Below, in pieces: positions 18,691 to 28,865 of a DNA stretch of 64,000 nt; positions within the stretch are counted from its first letter, which is position 1, and each line of letters opens with the position of its first letter. The notes under the pieces are model-generated. The model was not told the DNA's origin. It worked only from the letters and a program-made list of their open reading frames with translations, and did not search any database. The position numbers were made by a program, and so were the translations under genes. Source of the DNA: Oscillospiraceae bacterium (GTDB taxonomy: Bacteria; Bacillota; Clostridia; Oscillospirales; Oscillospiraceae); the NCBI GenBank assembly GCA_031261635.1, contig JAISJH010000018.1, positions 35,161 to 99,160 on the forward strand, read 5' to 3'.

Positions 18691-20304
18691 CTACCGCGCA
18701 CGTGTAACTATGAGCATACCGTTTGCGGCGGTGTCCGCGTCGTCGGAGAGGCCGTTTGCGGCTCTTATTAGGGTTTGGGTTGAGCTGTATTTTTTTGCTA
18801 TTGACCAGAGCGTGTTTTCCGGTGATACTCTTGCTAATACTAAGGACGGTACGCCCTCGAAGCTTTTTGCTTCGCCTACTGTTACCTCGGTTACAGGTTC
18901 CGCAGTTGCCGCTTCAAACCCGCGTACTTGTAGCTCTACAGGGACGCGGATTTCTATAGCGCCCGCTATCGGCGCGGCAAAGGCTTCGCCCAGTACGAGC
19001 TTGCCTGTGGCCTCGCTGTCCGCTTCAAACTCGGGGGTTTTGAAATCGACCTCTACGCGCCCCTGTATGCTTAGGCAGCGGTCGTCCTCGCCTACGTAGA
19101 GGATATCCGCCGTGAGCGTTGCTGAAAAGCCGTCATTATCGCGGCGAACGCGCCCCGGATATACGCGCACGCAGGTAACGGCGCGGGCAGGGTCGGGAAT
19201 AGGCAGCGAGGCGCGGATTGAATCCCTGTAGACCTGCTCTTTACCTAAGCCGCTGATTGTATAGCGCTCGGTTTTGCAGTCGGTTTCGTGCGAGGTGGAA
19301 TAAGCGTCCGCTATGTAGGGCGCGGCGATTTTCTGCCACACTACGGCCTGCGCCAGAATTGGTATTTCTATCAGAACTCTCGAGGCTCCGTAGCTGTCCT
19401 CGCTGGCTTCCTGAACGTAGCTTCCCGTAGGAACGAGCGTTACGTCAAAGGAGCGGTTATCGTCCTCCGCTGAAACGTCAATAATCTCTGAAAACGGCAC
19501 GGCGAAATCAGCCGACTGCAAGTCTGACGTATCTGTCGAGAGATAAACAATGCCGATGTTAGCCGTACCCTTGACGACCGCCTTAGCTCCCGCCGGCTTC
19601 GTTTCCTCGGGCGTTAGGGTAACGTTTGATTTAACAATCGAGCTGATAGGCGCTTTGCCGCTCGGCAGGGTGAGTTCCTCGGAAACGGTAAAAGGCTTTT
19701 CGCCTATATCGACGACGGGGTTAATCTCTAGGAAACCGTTTCGCACTTCGGGTTTTAGCGTTGTGCCTTTAGCGTCCGCTTTCGCGGCTTCGGGATTGTA
19801 AATGACGGCTTCGGGTCTGCCCTTAGCGTCCGCTTTTGCCGTTGCGGGGGCGGGCTTATCCTCCGGGACAGACGTTAGCGGTATCGTTCCGTTGCCGTAG
19901 GCGTCAACCTCAAACAGCAAATCCGCGCGGAACAGGAGTTTGCGCGAGTTCAGCAAACGCGCCTCAATCCCGGAGAGTTTTACAGTCGCTACAAGCCTGC
20001 TGCCGGGCGAAATTTCGCTGTTTTCGAGCGTAATCGAAAAGGGAATTTGCGTTGACAGTCCGCGCGGCTTCGCCGAACCCTCCGGCATATAAATAGCGTG
20101 AGCGCGGATAAGCCCCGAGAGCGTGACGGAACCGTCTCCCGCCTCCTTGCTTTTGAGAATTGCCGTACCGTCTGAATTGACGATAGAGAGCGCGTCCGGC
20201 AGGGAATCGGGGACAATAAGCTCCTGCGTTTCCTCCTGCGTGGCGGTCAGGTGCGCCAGTTTGCGGTAGTAATTGATATTGTTGGTTTTGAGTTTCATTT
20301 CCAT
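18691..20304 (-). CDS. DUF3794-repeat plus C-terminal LysM protein, SipL-like spore morphogenesis protein
   Basis: Repeated DUF3794-like domains and a C-terminal LysM (ARVSPENTLWSIAKKYSSTQTLIRAANGL). Confidence 0.75.
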   Translation of the reverse strand: MEMKLKTNNINYYRKLAHLTATQEETQELIVPDSLPDALSIVNSDGTAILKSKEAGDGSVTLSGLIRAHAIYMPEGSAKPRGLSTQIPFSITLENSEISPGSRLVATVKLSGIEARLLNSRKLLFRADLLFEVDAYGNGTIPLTSVPEDKPAPATAKADAKGRPEAVIYNPEAAKADAKGTTLKPEVRNGFLEINPVVDIGEKPFTVSEELTLPSGKAPISSIVKSNVTLTPEETKPAGAKAVVKGTANIGIVYLSTDTSDLQSADFAVPFSEIIDVSAEDDNRSFDVTLVPTGSYVQEASEDSYGASRVLIEIPILAQAVVWQKIAAPYIADAYSTSHETDCKTERYTISGLGKEQVYRDSIRASLPIPDPARAVTCVRVYPGRVRRDNDGFSATLTADILYVGEDDRCLSIQGRVEVDFKTPEFEADSEATGKLVLGEAFAAPIAGAIEIRVPVELQVRGFEAATAEPVTEVTVGEAKSFEGVPSLVLARVSPENTLWSIAKKYSSTQTLIRAANGLSDDADTAANGMLIVTRAR

Positions 20305-20370
20305 AGTGTTTATTCTCCTAATCGGCGTTATATGTTAGTACAGCATACGCGCCGCTATTCGGGAGTAGAA

Positions 20371-20541
20371 CTATTTAATAAGCACAATCCCGCCGAATAC
20401 CAAGGCCGCGCCAAGCATAAACACCCACACAACAGGCGGGAGTATCAAAGCGGCGATTATAAACAGCCCTATGGCAATAATGATTATTCCGATTTTTTTG
20501 AACGGCTTACGAGGCCTGCCGCCCTTGCAGTTTCTATTCAT
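20371..20541 (-). CDS. Small membrane protein
   Basis: MNRNCKGGRPRKPFKKIGIIIIAIGLFIIAALILPPVVWVFMLGAALVFGGIVLIK; two TM segments. The upstream ORF extension encodes a repeat. Confidence 0.55.
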   Translation of the reverse strand: MNRNCKGGRPRKPFKKIGIIIIAIGLFIIAALILPPVVWVFMLGAALVFGGIVLIK

Positions 20542-20715
20542 CGTTATTCTCCTTATACGGTGAGTGTCAGATATGTGTTGCACACACTTGTAGGGGCAAC
20601 GCACCTTGCCTCGCCCGGCGGATTGCAAGGCAACCGGGCGAGGCAAGCCTCGCCCCTACAAGCTTGCTATGTCCCTACGCTATTATATGCCCACATAACC
20701 AAACAGGTGAACAGT

Positions 20716-21402
20716 ATGAACAATAACATCGCAGCCAACATATTACGCGTTCGCGAGAATATCGCGAACGCCGCGCTCCGCTCGGGGCGCGACCCCGCTT
20801 CCGTTAGCCTAATCGCCGCTAGTAAGACGCAGAGCGCGGAGAGCTGCCGCGAGGCTATCCTCGGCGGCGTTGACGGTTTAGGCGAAAACAGAGCGCAGGA
20901 GCTTACGGCGAAATACGCTGAGGGAGCCTACAGCGGTACGGAACTGCACTTTATCGGAAGTTTACAGCGCAATAAGGTCAACGCGCTCGTAGGCAAGGCG
21001 ACGCTTATACAGTCTGTTTCAAGCCTTTCAATAGCGGAGGCTATATCAAAGCGCGCCGCAACGCTCGGGATAATACAGCGCGTACTGCTCGAGGTCAACG
21101 TAAGCGGCGAAGCGTCCAAGAGCGGCGCGGACTACTACGCCGCGCGGGATATTTCAGAGGAAATCTCAACCTTAAAGGGGCTTCAACTTGACGGTTTTAT
21201 GGCTCTGGCGAGCCAAAACGGTAATATTTCGCAACAATTTGAAAAAATGTGTAAGATATGCCTTGACTTTAGCGCAAAAGAGGGTTATAATAGTAGATGT
21301 ATTGTGCTATCAATGGGTATGAGCGGAGATTACGAGCTTGCCGTAGAGTGCGGAGCGACAATGGTTCGCGTAGGTTCCGCGATATTCGGGAGCCGGATAT
21401 AA
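20716..21402 (+). CDS. YggS family pyridoxal phosphate-binding protein
   Basis: VSLIAASKTQSAESCREAILGGVDGLGENRAQEL...LHFIGSLQRNKV...LSMGMSGDYELAVECGATMVRVGSAIFG; ATG 20716. Confidence 0.93.
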   Translation: MNNNIAANILRVRENIANAALRSGRDPASVSLIAASKTQSAESCREAILGGVDGLGENRAQELTAKYAEGAYSGTELHFIGSLQRNKVNALVGKATLIQSVSSLSIAEAISKRAATLGIIQRVLLEVNVSGEASKSGADYYAARDISEEISTLKGLQLDGFMALASQNGNISQQFEKMCKICLDFSAKEGYNSRCIVLSMGMSGDYELAVECGATMVRVGSAIFGSRI

Positions 21403-21518
21403 ACAGGCTTCGACAAAAAACCCGCTAAACCGGCAAATTGAGAGCCAGTGAAAATTCTGAAACCTGTTAACGTAGTAAAAGTCAACCGTTGGTTGACTGA
21501 CGAATGGAGAATACAGCT

Positions 21519-22013
21519 ATGGCCGCTTGGTACGACGGAGCGCGTGATTTTATAGGGGCTTTCCTCGACCCTAAAGACAATGACGGCAGTGATGAATACG
21601 AATCGTTTTCGTCAGAGCCCGCGCGCACTCGCTCAAATATACCCGACAACATCGCGCGTGACCCGATTCAGCCGAAGCGCAATAACGAGTCGCGGGCTGT
21701 GGTGCGCGATATGCAGGTTTCGACAAGCATTAAGGTCTCGTGGTACCGTCCGACCTCGTATAACAATAACGGCGAGGTTACGGAAATCGCCGACCAGCTT
21801 CGCGAAAAACGCACGGTAATACTAAACCTCGAGGACATCAACCGCAAAGAGGACTCGCGGCGACTTTTGGACTTCCTCTGCGGGGTAGTCTACGCGCAGC
21901 AGGGCATAGTGCGTAAAATAGCCATCAACGCCTACCTCTTCGGCCCGTATAATCTCGACTTCCAGGGTAACGATATACTTACAATGATAGACGACAGCTC
22001 GAATTTTAACTAA
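21519..22013 (+). CDS. sepF: Cell division protein SepF
   Basis: ADQLREKRTVILNLEDINRKEDSRRLLDFLCGVVYAQQGIVRKIAINAYLFGP. Confidence 0.9.
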   Translation: MAAWYDGARDFIGAFLDPKDNDGSDEYESFSSEPARTRSNIPDNIARDPIQPKRNNESRAVVRDMQVSTSIKVSWYRPTSYNNNGEVTEIADQLREKRTVILNLEDINRKEDSRRLLDFLCGVVYAQQGIVRKIAINAYLFGPYNLDFQGNDILTMIDDSSNFN

Positions 22014-22163
22014 GGCCTTGTACCATTGCGTATGGCAACCTGCGGCGCGTCCTTGCCCTGTCCCCGCGCACCGTATTCGTCCCGCGCAGTGTAATTCGTC
22101 CCGGCGCACCGTAACAACCGTAACAGCGGAGCGTCCTCTCCGTATCAGCGGAGCGCCCTCCCC

Positions 22164-22325
22164 CGTCATTGCGAAGCACCGGTAAGCTCGCGATACGTAG
22201 GGCGTTACAGGTGCGAAGCAATCCAGTGCCGGGGGGAAAACTTACTTATCTGCGGACTGCGGCACTGGATTGCTTCGCCGCTATACGTCCTACGTATCGC
22301 GGGCTTACCGCGGCTCGCAAAGACG
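22164..22325. repeat. Long palindromic element, copy 7
   Basis: Same consensus. Confidence 0.9.
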
Positions 22326-22512
22326 GCGCACGGCGCCGGGACGTGGGACGGTGGACGTGGGACGTAGGACGCGGGACGTGGGACGTGGGACGCGATAACG
22401 GGCGGGACGCGTGACGGCGCAACGCGCCGGGACGATGTGGTGTCCCCTACAGAGATTGCAAAACAAATATATAACACGCGCTAACAAAACGCTGTAACGG
22501 AGGGAAGTCTAA

Positions 22513-23295
22513 ATGCTGACACCGCAGGAAGTTCGCGACCGACAGTTTAATACGGTTCTGTTCAAAGGTTATGACGCGGGAGAAGTGAGCGAATTTCTCA
22601 AAGCCGTTTCAGAGGATTACAGCGCGTTATACAAAGACAACCAGGCCTTGAAAAGTAAACTGAAAGTCCTTGCCGATAAAGTTGAGGAATACCGCACGAC
22701 GGAGGAGCCTATGCATAAGGCTCTGCTCGCGGCGCAGAAAATCGCGGACGACCTCGAACTTTCCGCTAAGGAAAAGTACGATGAAATAGTCGAAGCCGCC
22801 GAATCGGCCGCGCGTGAGCGTATTGAAAACCTCAAACTCGACGTTCGCGACCAGGAACTTCGTTTGGACGCGGCAAAGAAAGAGACCGCCGAGTTCACTT
22901 TCGCGGCGGGGCAAATGGTATCGAAGCTTGACAGCTTCCTTAAAAACATCAATAATCTGACCTTCGTAACGGCGCAGTTCCCGCGCCCCTCCGACGAAGC
23001 CGCCGCAAAGCGCGATACTGCGAGGATAGTAGCCGCCGCCGCAACGGCGCAAATAGCAAAAGCCGAGCAGGAGGCGCACATAAAAACCGCCGAAGTCCCG
23101 GTAGTAACAAAGCCGGAACCCCCCGCACAACCCCCGGAGCCTCCCGCGCCGCCTCCACCTCCGGCACAGCCCCAAGCTGAACCTCCCGCCGCTCCCGCAC
23201 CCGCTCCCGCAGAGGTCAGCGAAGCCGCCGAGTCGCAGCCGCTTGTGGAGAACACTCGAAAATTTATCACAAGTATCCAAATAGACACGGAATGA
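22513..23295 (+). CDS. divIVA: DivIVA-domain protein with Pro/Ala-rich C-terminal region
   Basis: MLTPQEVRDRQFNTVLFKGYDAGEVSEFLKAVSEDYSALYKDNQALKSKL. Confidence 0.9.
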   Translation: MLTPQEVRDRQFNTVLFKGYDAGEVSEFLKAVSEDYSALYKDNQALKSKLKVLADKVEEYRTTEEPMHKALLAAQKIADDLELSAKEKYDEIVEAAESAARERIENLKLDVRDQELRLDAAKKETAEFTFAAGQMVSKLDSFLKNINNLTFVTAQFPRPSDEAAAKRDTARIVAAAATAQIAKAEQEAHIKTAEVPVVTKPEPPAQPPEPPAPPPPPAQPQAEPPAAPAPAPAEVSEAAESQPLVENTRKFITSIQIDTE

Positions 23296-23299
23296 GTTG

Positions 23300-24175
23300 C
23301 AGATAGCAGATAACAGATAACAGTTATCAAATATCAAATATCAGAGACGAAGGTTTGGACGTGGGTACGGCACCCCCCGCGCCTGCGGGCGCACCCCCCT
23401 CTAAAGAGGGGGGCTTTGGAGGGTTTGGTCGTGGGTCGCGGGTTTTGGACGTGGGACGTGTATTCACAAGGTAGCCATTCAAAAGTCCGTCATTGCGAAG
23501 CACCCTCCCCCGTCATTGCGAAGCACCGGTGAGCTTGCGATACGTACAATGTTACAGGTGCGAAGCAATCCAGTGCCGGGAGGGAAACATACGTCCTTAC
23601 GTATCGTAGAGTTTGTACGTCAACCCTGGATTGCTTCGCCGCATATCATCGGTACGTATCGCAAGTGCGGTGGCGGCTTCGCAATGACGGGCAGGGGCAA
23701 GCCCTGCCCTGTCCCGGCGCATTGCGCCGGGACGGTGGACGGGGTTACGTCGCGCACGGCGCGGGAAACCACCCCGCCGCAATGCGCCGGGACGGTGGAC
23801 GGAGTTACGTCGCGCACGGCGCGGGAAACCACCCCGCCGCTACGCGGCACCCCTCCCAAGAGGGGAATTTACGGGGGAGGCTTCCGCAAGCCTACAAGCC
23901 GCAAGCCTGCAAGCCTGTAAGCCCGCAAGCCCGCAAGCCACGTGTGCGCCCCTATTCCCCTCTTGGGAGGGGTGCCGCCGCAGCGGCGGGGTGGTTCCCC
24001 CGCAGGGCGTAGCCAACGTCCAAACCCTCCAAAGCCCCCCTCTTTAGAGGGGCGGGGGGTGTCCCCCGCCCCTACGCAACCCACGTCCAAACCATCGTCT
24101 CTGATATCTGATATTTGCTAACTGTTAACTGTAATATCGTCTCTGATATTTGATATTTGCTAACTGTTATTTGAA
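23300..24175. repeat. Composite intergenic island between divIVA and ileS
   Basis: Inverted AT-rich ends; contains a 60-bp tandem duplication and a CAAGCC(T/C)G array. Confidence 0.8.
23511..23689. repeat. Long palindromic element, copy 8 (chimeric arms)
   Basis: CAGTGCCGGG left arm, GTACGTCAACCCTGGATTGC right arm. Confidence 0.9.
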
Positions 24176-24191
24176 ACAACGAGGTATTGCA

Positions 24192-26855
24192 ATGGACTAC
24201 AACGCTACGCTTTGTCTGCCTAAGACTGATTTTCCTATGCGCGCCGGGTTGCCCGCGCGTGAGCCGGGTATGCTTGACGCCTGGGACGGGCTTTATGAAA
24301 AGATTATAGCGGCTAACGAGGGGAAGCCTCGTTTTGTTTTACACGACGGACCGCCGTTTTCTAACGGCGAAATTCATATGGGTCACGCGCTGAATAAGCT
24401 GACGAAAGATTTTATCGTGCGCTATAAAAACATTTCAGGCTTTCAGGCACCGTATATCCCCGGTTGGGATAACCACGGTATGCCTATTGAAAGCGCGATT
24501 ATCAAGCAGAACAAGCTTGACCGCAAAAAGATGAGCGTAGCGGAGTTCCGCGCGGCCTGTCACGAGTTCGCGCAGGGCTGGATTGACAAACAACGCGAGG
24601 GTTTCAAGCGGCTCGGGATACTCGGGGAGTGGGACGCGCCGTATATGACTATGGCGAAATCGTTCGAGGCGCTCGAGGTCAAGGTCTTTGGCGCGATGTT
24701 TGAAAAGGGCTACATCTATAAAGGTTTGAAGCCGGTGTACTGGTGTCCTAAAGACGAAACGAGCCTTGCGGAGGCTGAAATCGAATACAAGGACGACCCC
24801 TGCACGTCTATCTACGTAAAATTCGCGGAGAACGGGCGCGATAAGGTCTACTTCGTAGCGTGGACTACTACGCCCTGGACGCTGCCGGGGAATCTGGCTC
24901 TCTGCCTCAACGCGGAGTTTGACTATGCCGAACTGAAACTTGAAAACGGCGATGTTTATATTGTTGCCAGCGATTTAATAGAAGCGTTTGCTAAAGATAT
25001 CGGTTTAGAGAATTATATTGTAGCGGAAACTCACAAGGGTAGCCACTACGAAAACAGAACTTTCCGGCACCCGTTTTTAGAGCGTGACGGCCTCGTTATT
25101 TTGGGCGAGCACGTAACGCTCGAAGCCGGGACGGGAGTAGTACACACCGCGCCCGGTCACGGTATGGAGGATTTTATAGCTTGTAAAGCCTATAAGCTTG
25201 ACGTGGTTGTCCCCGTTGACGCTCGCGGGATTATGACTGATGAAGCCGGTATCTACGGCGGTATGCATTACTCTAAGGCCAACGAGCAGATAGTCACAGA
25301 CCTTGAAGCCGCCGGGAAACTCGCGGGTGTAAAGTCATTTACTCACCAGTACCCGCACTGCTGGCGTTGCGGTAATCCTATAATCTATCGCGCTACCGAA
25401 CAGTGGTTTTGCTCTGTTGACAGTTTTAAGGAGCAGGCGGCGGAGGCCTGTAACGACGTCGAATGGCTGAACTCTTGGGGCGAGGGGCGTATGCTCTCAA
25501 TGCTTCGCGACCGCGCCGACTGGTGCATATCGCGTCAGCGCCGCTGGGGCTTGCCTATTCCCGTTTTCTACTGCGACGACTGCGGCAAGCCTGTTTGCAA
25601 CGATGAAACTATCGAATACACCTCGATTGCCTTTGAGGAGTTCGGCTCAAACGCGTGGTTTGACGATACGACGATACTGCCGGAGGGCTATAAATGCCCA
25701 CACTGCGGCGGTACGCATTTAACGCGCGAGGAGGATACGCTCGACTGCTGGTTTGACAGCGGCTCGTCGCATATCGCCGCGCTTGAAGCCCGCGACGGCA
25801 CCTGGCCTGCCGATATCTACTTAGAGGGCGGCGACCAGTATCGCGGTTGGTTCCAGAGTTCGCTATTGACAAGCGTCGCGCTTCGCGGCCGCGCACCGTA
25901 CCGCGCTGTTCTGACAAACGGTTGGGTGCTTGACGGCAAGGGTCACCCTATGCACAAGTCCGCCGGAAACGTTATAAGCCCCGCCGATTTGATTACAAAA
26001 TACGGCGCGGAGATAATGCGCCTCTGGGCGGCAAGCTCGGACTATCGCAACGACGTGTGGGTTACGGACAACACCTTTAAGCAGCTGTCCGAAGTGTATA
26101 TGAAAATTCGCAATACCGCCCGCTATATCCTCGGCAACCTATATGATTTCACGCCGGAAACGGATTTAATCGCCGTTGAAAAATTGGAGTTCGCGGACGC
26201 CTGGGCAATCAGCAAGCTAAACGAGTTAATAGCGAAATGCCGCGAGGCCTATGAAAAATACGAGTTCCACATTATCTATCACGCGGTTCATAATTTCTGC
26301 GTTATAGAGCTGTCAAATTTCTACTTTATGATACTAAAAGACACGCTCTATTGCGAGGCGGCGGCGGGGCAGAAGCGCCGCTCGGCTCAGACCGCTATTT
26401 GGCATATCCTGCACGCGCTGTCGCGGATACTCTCGCCGCTTTTAAGTTTCACCTCGGAGGAGATTTGGAAAGAGCTTCCGCATTTGTCAAGTGATAAACT
26501 TGACAGCGTTATGTTAAACGATTACCCTACGGAACTGCCCGTTCCCGAGGTTGACGCCGCAAAATGGGAGAACTTCTTTACAATCCGCGAACAGGTCAAT
26601 AAGAAGCTAGAGGAAGCCCGCGCGGACAAGGCAATCGGCAAATCCCTCGAAGCGGAAGTTACAATTCCCGCGCAAGCCGATAGCTTTACAACGACTGATT
26701 TAGCCTATCTGCTGAATGTTTCAAGTGTAAAGGTTAAAACTGAACTCGCCGTCGCCGCAAGCACGGCTGAAAAATGCCCGCGCTGCTGGACGCATACCTA
26801 CGAGCCTGCCGCAGACGGACTTTGCCCGAGGTGCGCCTCGGTCGTGGCGGGCTAG
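24192..26855 (+). CDS. ileS: Isoleucyl-tRNA synthetase
   Basis: MDYNATLCLPKTDFPMRAGLPAREPGML...DGPPFSNGEIHMGHALNKLTKDF...GWFQSSLLTSVA...MHKSAGN; C-terminal Zn site CPRCWTHT...LCPRC. Confidence 0.95.
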   Translation: MDYNATLCLPKTDFPMRAGLPAREPGMLDAWDGLYEKIIAANEGKPRFVLHDGPPFSNGEIHMGHALNKLTKDFIVRYKNISGFQAPYIPGWDNHGMPIESAIIKQNKLDRKKMSVAEFRAACHEFAQGWIDKQREGFKRLGILGEWDAPYMTMAKSFEALEVKVFGAMFEKGYIYKGLKPVYWCPKDETSLAEAEIEYKDDPCTSIYVKFAENGRDKVYFVAWTTTPWTLPGNLALCLNAEFDYAELKLENGDVYIVASDLIEAFAKDIGLENYIVAETHKGSHYENRTFRHPFLERDGLVILGEHVTLEAGTGVVHTAPGHGMEDFIACKAYKLDVVVPVDARGIMTDEAGIYGGMHYSKANEQIVTDLEAAGKLAGVKSFTHQYPHCWRCGNPIIYRATEQWFCSVDSFKEQAAEACNDVEWLNSWGEGRMLSMLRDRADWCISRQRRWGLPIPVFYCDDCGKPVCNDETIEYTSIAFEEFGSNAWFDDTTILPEGYKCPHCGGTHLTREEDTLDCWFDSGSSHIAALEARDGTWPADIYLEGGDQYRGWFQSSLLTSVALRGRAPYRAVLTNGWVLDGKGHPMHKSAGNVISPADLITKYGAEIMRLWAASSDYRNDVWVTDNTFKQLSEVYMKIRNTARYILGNLYDFTPETDLIAVEKLEFADAWAISKLNELIAKCREAYEKYEFHIIYHAVHNFCVIELSNFYFMILKDTLYCEAAAGQKRRSAQTAIWHILHALSRILSPLLSFTSEEIWKELPHLSSDKLDSVMLNDYPTELPVPEVDAAKWENFFTIREQVNKKLEEARADKAIGKSLEAEVTIPAQADSFTTTDLAYLLNVSSVKVKTELAVAASTAEKCPRCWTHTYEPAADGLCPRCASVVAG

Positions 26856-26860
26856 CCGCT

Positions 26861-28642
26861 ATGCAGTATTTCATTATATCGCTGCTGACAGTAATCCTCG
26901 ACCAGTGGCTGAAAATTGAGGTTTCAAAGCACCTTGCGCTCGGCGCGGTTAGGGAGCTTATCCCGGGGCTTATCAGTCTTACTCACGCTGAAAATCGCGG
27001 CGTGTCCTTCGGTTTTTTAAGTGATTCGCCGAATTTGCTCGTTATAATTTCCGGGCTTACTGTCGTGGTCTGCCTCGCGCTTATCTTCGCGCAGCTTTTT
27101 GCGGAGCGTCTGGATTTCGATACTTTTCCGCGCAGGTTGTCGCTGTCGCTTCTGCTCGGCGGGGCGTTCGGGAATTTTATCGACCGCACGGCCTTTTCGC
27201 AGGTCACGGATATGCTGCAATTCGACTTCGTGAACTTCGCGATTTTTAATCTGGCAGACGTGTTCTTGACCTGCGGAACGGCCTTATTGATAATTGTGCT
27301 TATTAAGGAAGTACGCGACCACCGCGTGGCAGCTACGCCGAAGCTTGCGCTTGCAACGGAAACGGTAGCGATTGAGCCTGTTGAAACACCGTTGGTAATT
27401 GAGCCGCCGAAAACTGACGCGCCAAACATCGAATTAGCAGAAACAGAAACGGCAACGGAAGTTGAAGCGATTGCCGAAGCGGAACCGCCGGAGCCAATCG
27501 AGCCGGAGCCTGCAATTCCCGAAGCGATTGAGCCGGAGCCTGCAACTCCCGAAGTCGCAGAAGTCGCAGAAGCTCCCGAACCGCTTGAACTTGAAAAACA
27601 AACGCCGGACGCAAGGTTTGACTGGCGTATGGCGATTGCGCTGGCCTCGCTCTCGGCACAGCCCAAAGAGGTCGCCGCGCGGGTACGTCCCGAAGTTCGC
27701 GCCGCGGTGCCGCCGGGGAGGTCTGAATTGATACTGACAGTAGGCACGGAGAACGCCGGAGAGCGGCTTGACGTGTTCCTCGCGCGCTTCCTCGGTTCGC
27801 GTAGCGCGGCGGTTCGCGCCGCCGGGTCTTTGAGCTTCGCAAAAAGCTACCGCGTTCAGCCGGGCGACGCGTTTAACCTCACGGAGTTTATAGCGACGGC
27901 TCCCGAGCCGTATTCTGCCGAAGCGGAGGATATCCCGCTCGACATCATTTACGAGGACGAGGATTTAATAGTCGTCAACAAGGCAAAGGGCATAGTCGTT
28001 CACCCCGCGCCCGGTCACTACGGCGGGACGCTTGTTAACGCGCTTCTGCACCACTGCGCCGGCTCGCTAAGCGGTATCGGCGGCGAGCTTCGCCCCGGGA
28101 TTGTTCACAGGATTGACAAGGACACCTCCGGGCTTCTGATTGTCGCAAAAAACGACTTCGCGCACCGCGAACTTGCCGCGCAGTTAGTCGACCACAGCCT
28201 TTCGCGTACATATGAGGCCGTTATTCGCGGAAGCTTCGCGGAGGATTTTGGGACAATCAGTCAACCGCTCGGACGCGCGGCGGGTTCCTCCCCGAACGAT
28301 AGAAAACGTATGGCGGTGCGGAGCGACGGGAAACCCGCCATTACGCATTGGGAGCGCATAGCGGGCTACAGCGGCTACACACATATCCGCTGCAAACTCG
28401 AAACCGGGCGAACGCACCAAATCCGCGTACACCTCGCGTATACCGGCCACCCGGTACTTGGCGACGTACTCTACGGCGCGGGCAATAAGTTGGGCAAAAC
28501 GCCGTTGCCCTTCGAGGGACAGTGCCTCCACGCAAAAGAGTTAACCTTCGTCCACCCGAGGACAAAGGAAACGGTACACCTCGAAAGCGACCTGCCGGAG
28601 TATTTCAAGTGGGTGCTTGATATTTTGAGCGATGACGGATAA
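26861..28642 (+). CDS. Fusion: prolipoprotein signal peptidase (LspA), Pro/Glu/Ala linker, RluD-type pseudouridine synthase
   Basis: N-terminus LTVILDQWLKIEV...ENRGVSFGFL...LLLGGAFGNFIDR...FNLADVFLTCG; C-terminus EDEDLIVVNKAKGIVVHPAPGH...GIVHRIDKDTSGLLIVAK...GRTHQIRVHLAYTGHPVLGD; one uninterrupted frame. Confidence 0.9.
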   Translation: MQYFIISLLTVILDQWLKIEVSKHLALGAVRELIPGLISLTHAENRGVSFGFLSDSPNLLVIISGLTVVVCLALIFAQLFAERLDFDTFPRRLSLSLLLGGAFGNFIDRTAFSQVTDMLQFDFVNFAIFNLADVFLTCGTALLIIVLIKEVRDHRVAATPKLALATETVAIEPVETPLVIEPPKTDAPNIELAETETATEVEAIAEAEPPEPIEPEPAIPEAIEPEPATPEVAEVAEAPEPLELEKQTPDARFDWRMAIALASLSAQPKEVAARVRPEVRAAVPPGRSELILTVGTENAGERLDVFLARFLGSRSAAVRAAGSLSFAKSYRVQPGDAFNLTEFIATAPEPYSAEAEDIPLDIIYEDEDLIVVNKAKGIVVHPAPGHYGGTLVNALLHHCAGSLSGIGGELRPGIVHRIDKDTSGLLIVAKNDFAHRELAAQLVDHSLSRTYEAVIRGSFAEDFGTISQPLGRAAGSSPNDRKRMAVRSDGKPAITHWERIAGYSGYTHIRCKLETGRTHQIRVHLAYTGHPVLGDVLYGAGNKLGKTPLPFEGQCLHAKELTFVHPRTKETVHLESDLPEYFKWVLDILSDDG

Positions 28643-28674
28643 TACGTTTCCTACAACCCTCTTGGCTCAACCCC

Positions 28675-28826
28675 CGCCGCTTCGGCGGCACCCCCTTCGT
28701 GCGCGAAGGGGGCTTTTTTGGTTTGGACGGTGGTTACGGAGTGCCGTCCTATCGCAACCTTCGTCTAAACCAAAAAGCCCCCTTCCGTAGAAGGGGGTGC
28801 CGTCCGCAGACGGCGGGGGTTGTCCC
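28675..28826. terminator. Nested inverted repeat with two outward terminator-like hairpins between convergent genes
   Basis: CCCCCTTCGTGCGCGAAGGGGGCTTTTTT (28691-28719, plus strand) and the reverse complement of AAAAAGCCCCCTTCCGTAGAAGGGGG (about 28772-28797, minus strand), with GCCG..CGGC outer pairing. Confidence 0.8.
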
Positions 28827-28865
28827 CGCGAATTACGGTGGTATATGTCCGAGCCACCGTTCCCT

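Noticed and set aside
22617-23337. Two 236-237 aa antisense ORFs opposite divIVA
   Set aside because: Low-complexity Ser/Ala/Gly or Arg-rich translations of the antisense of a clear divIVA gene; typical shadow ORFs in a high-GC gene.
26983-27842. 254-aa and 169-aa antisense ORFs opposite lspA-rluD
   Set aside because: Translations mirror the repetitive Pro/Glu linker on the sense strand; no independent start signals or domains.
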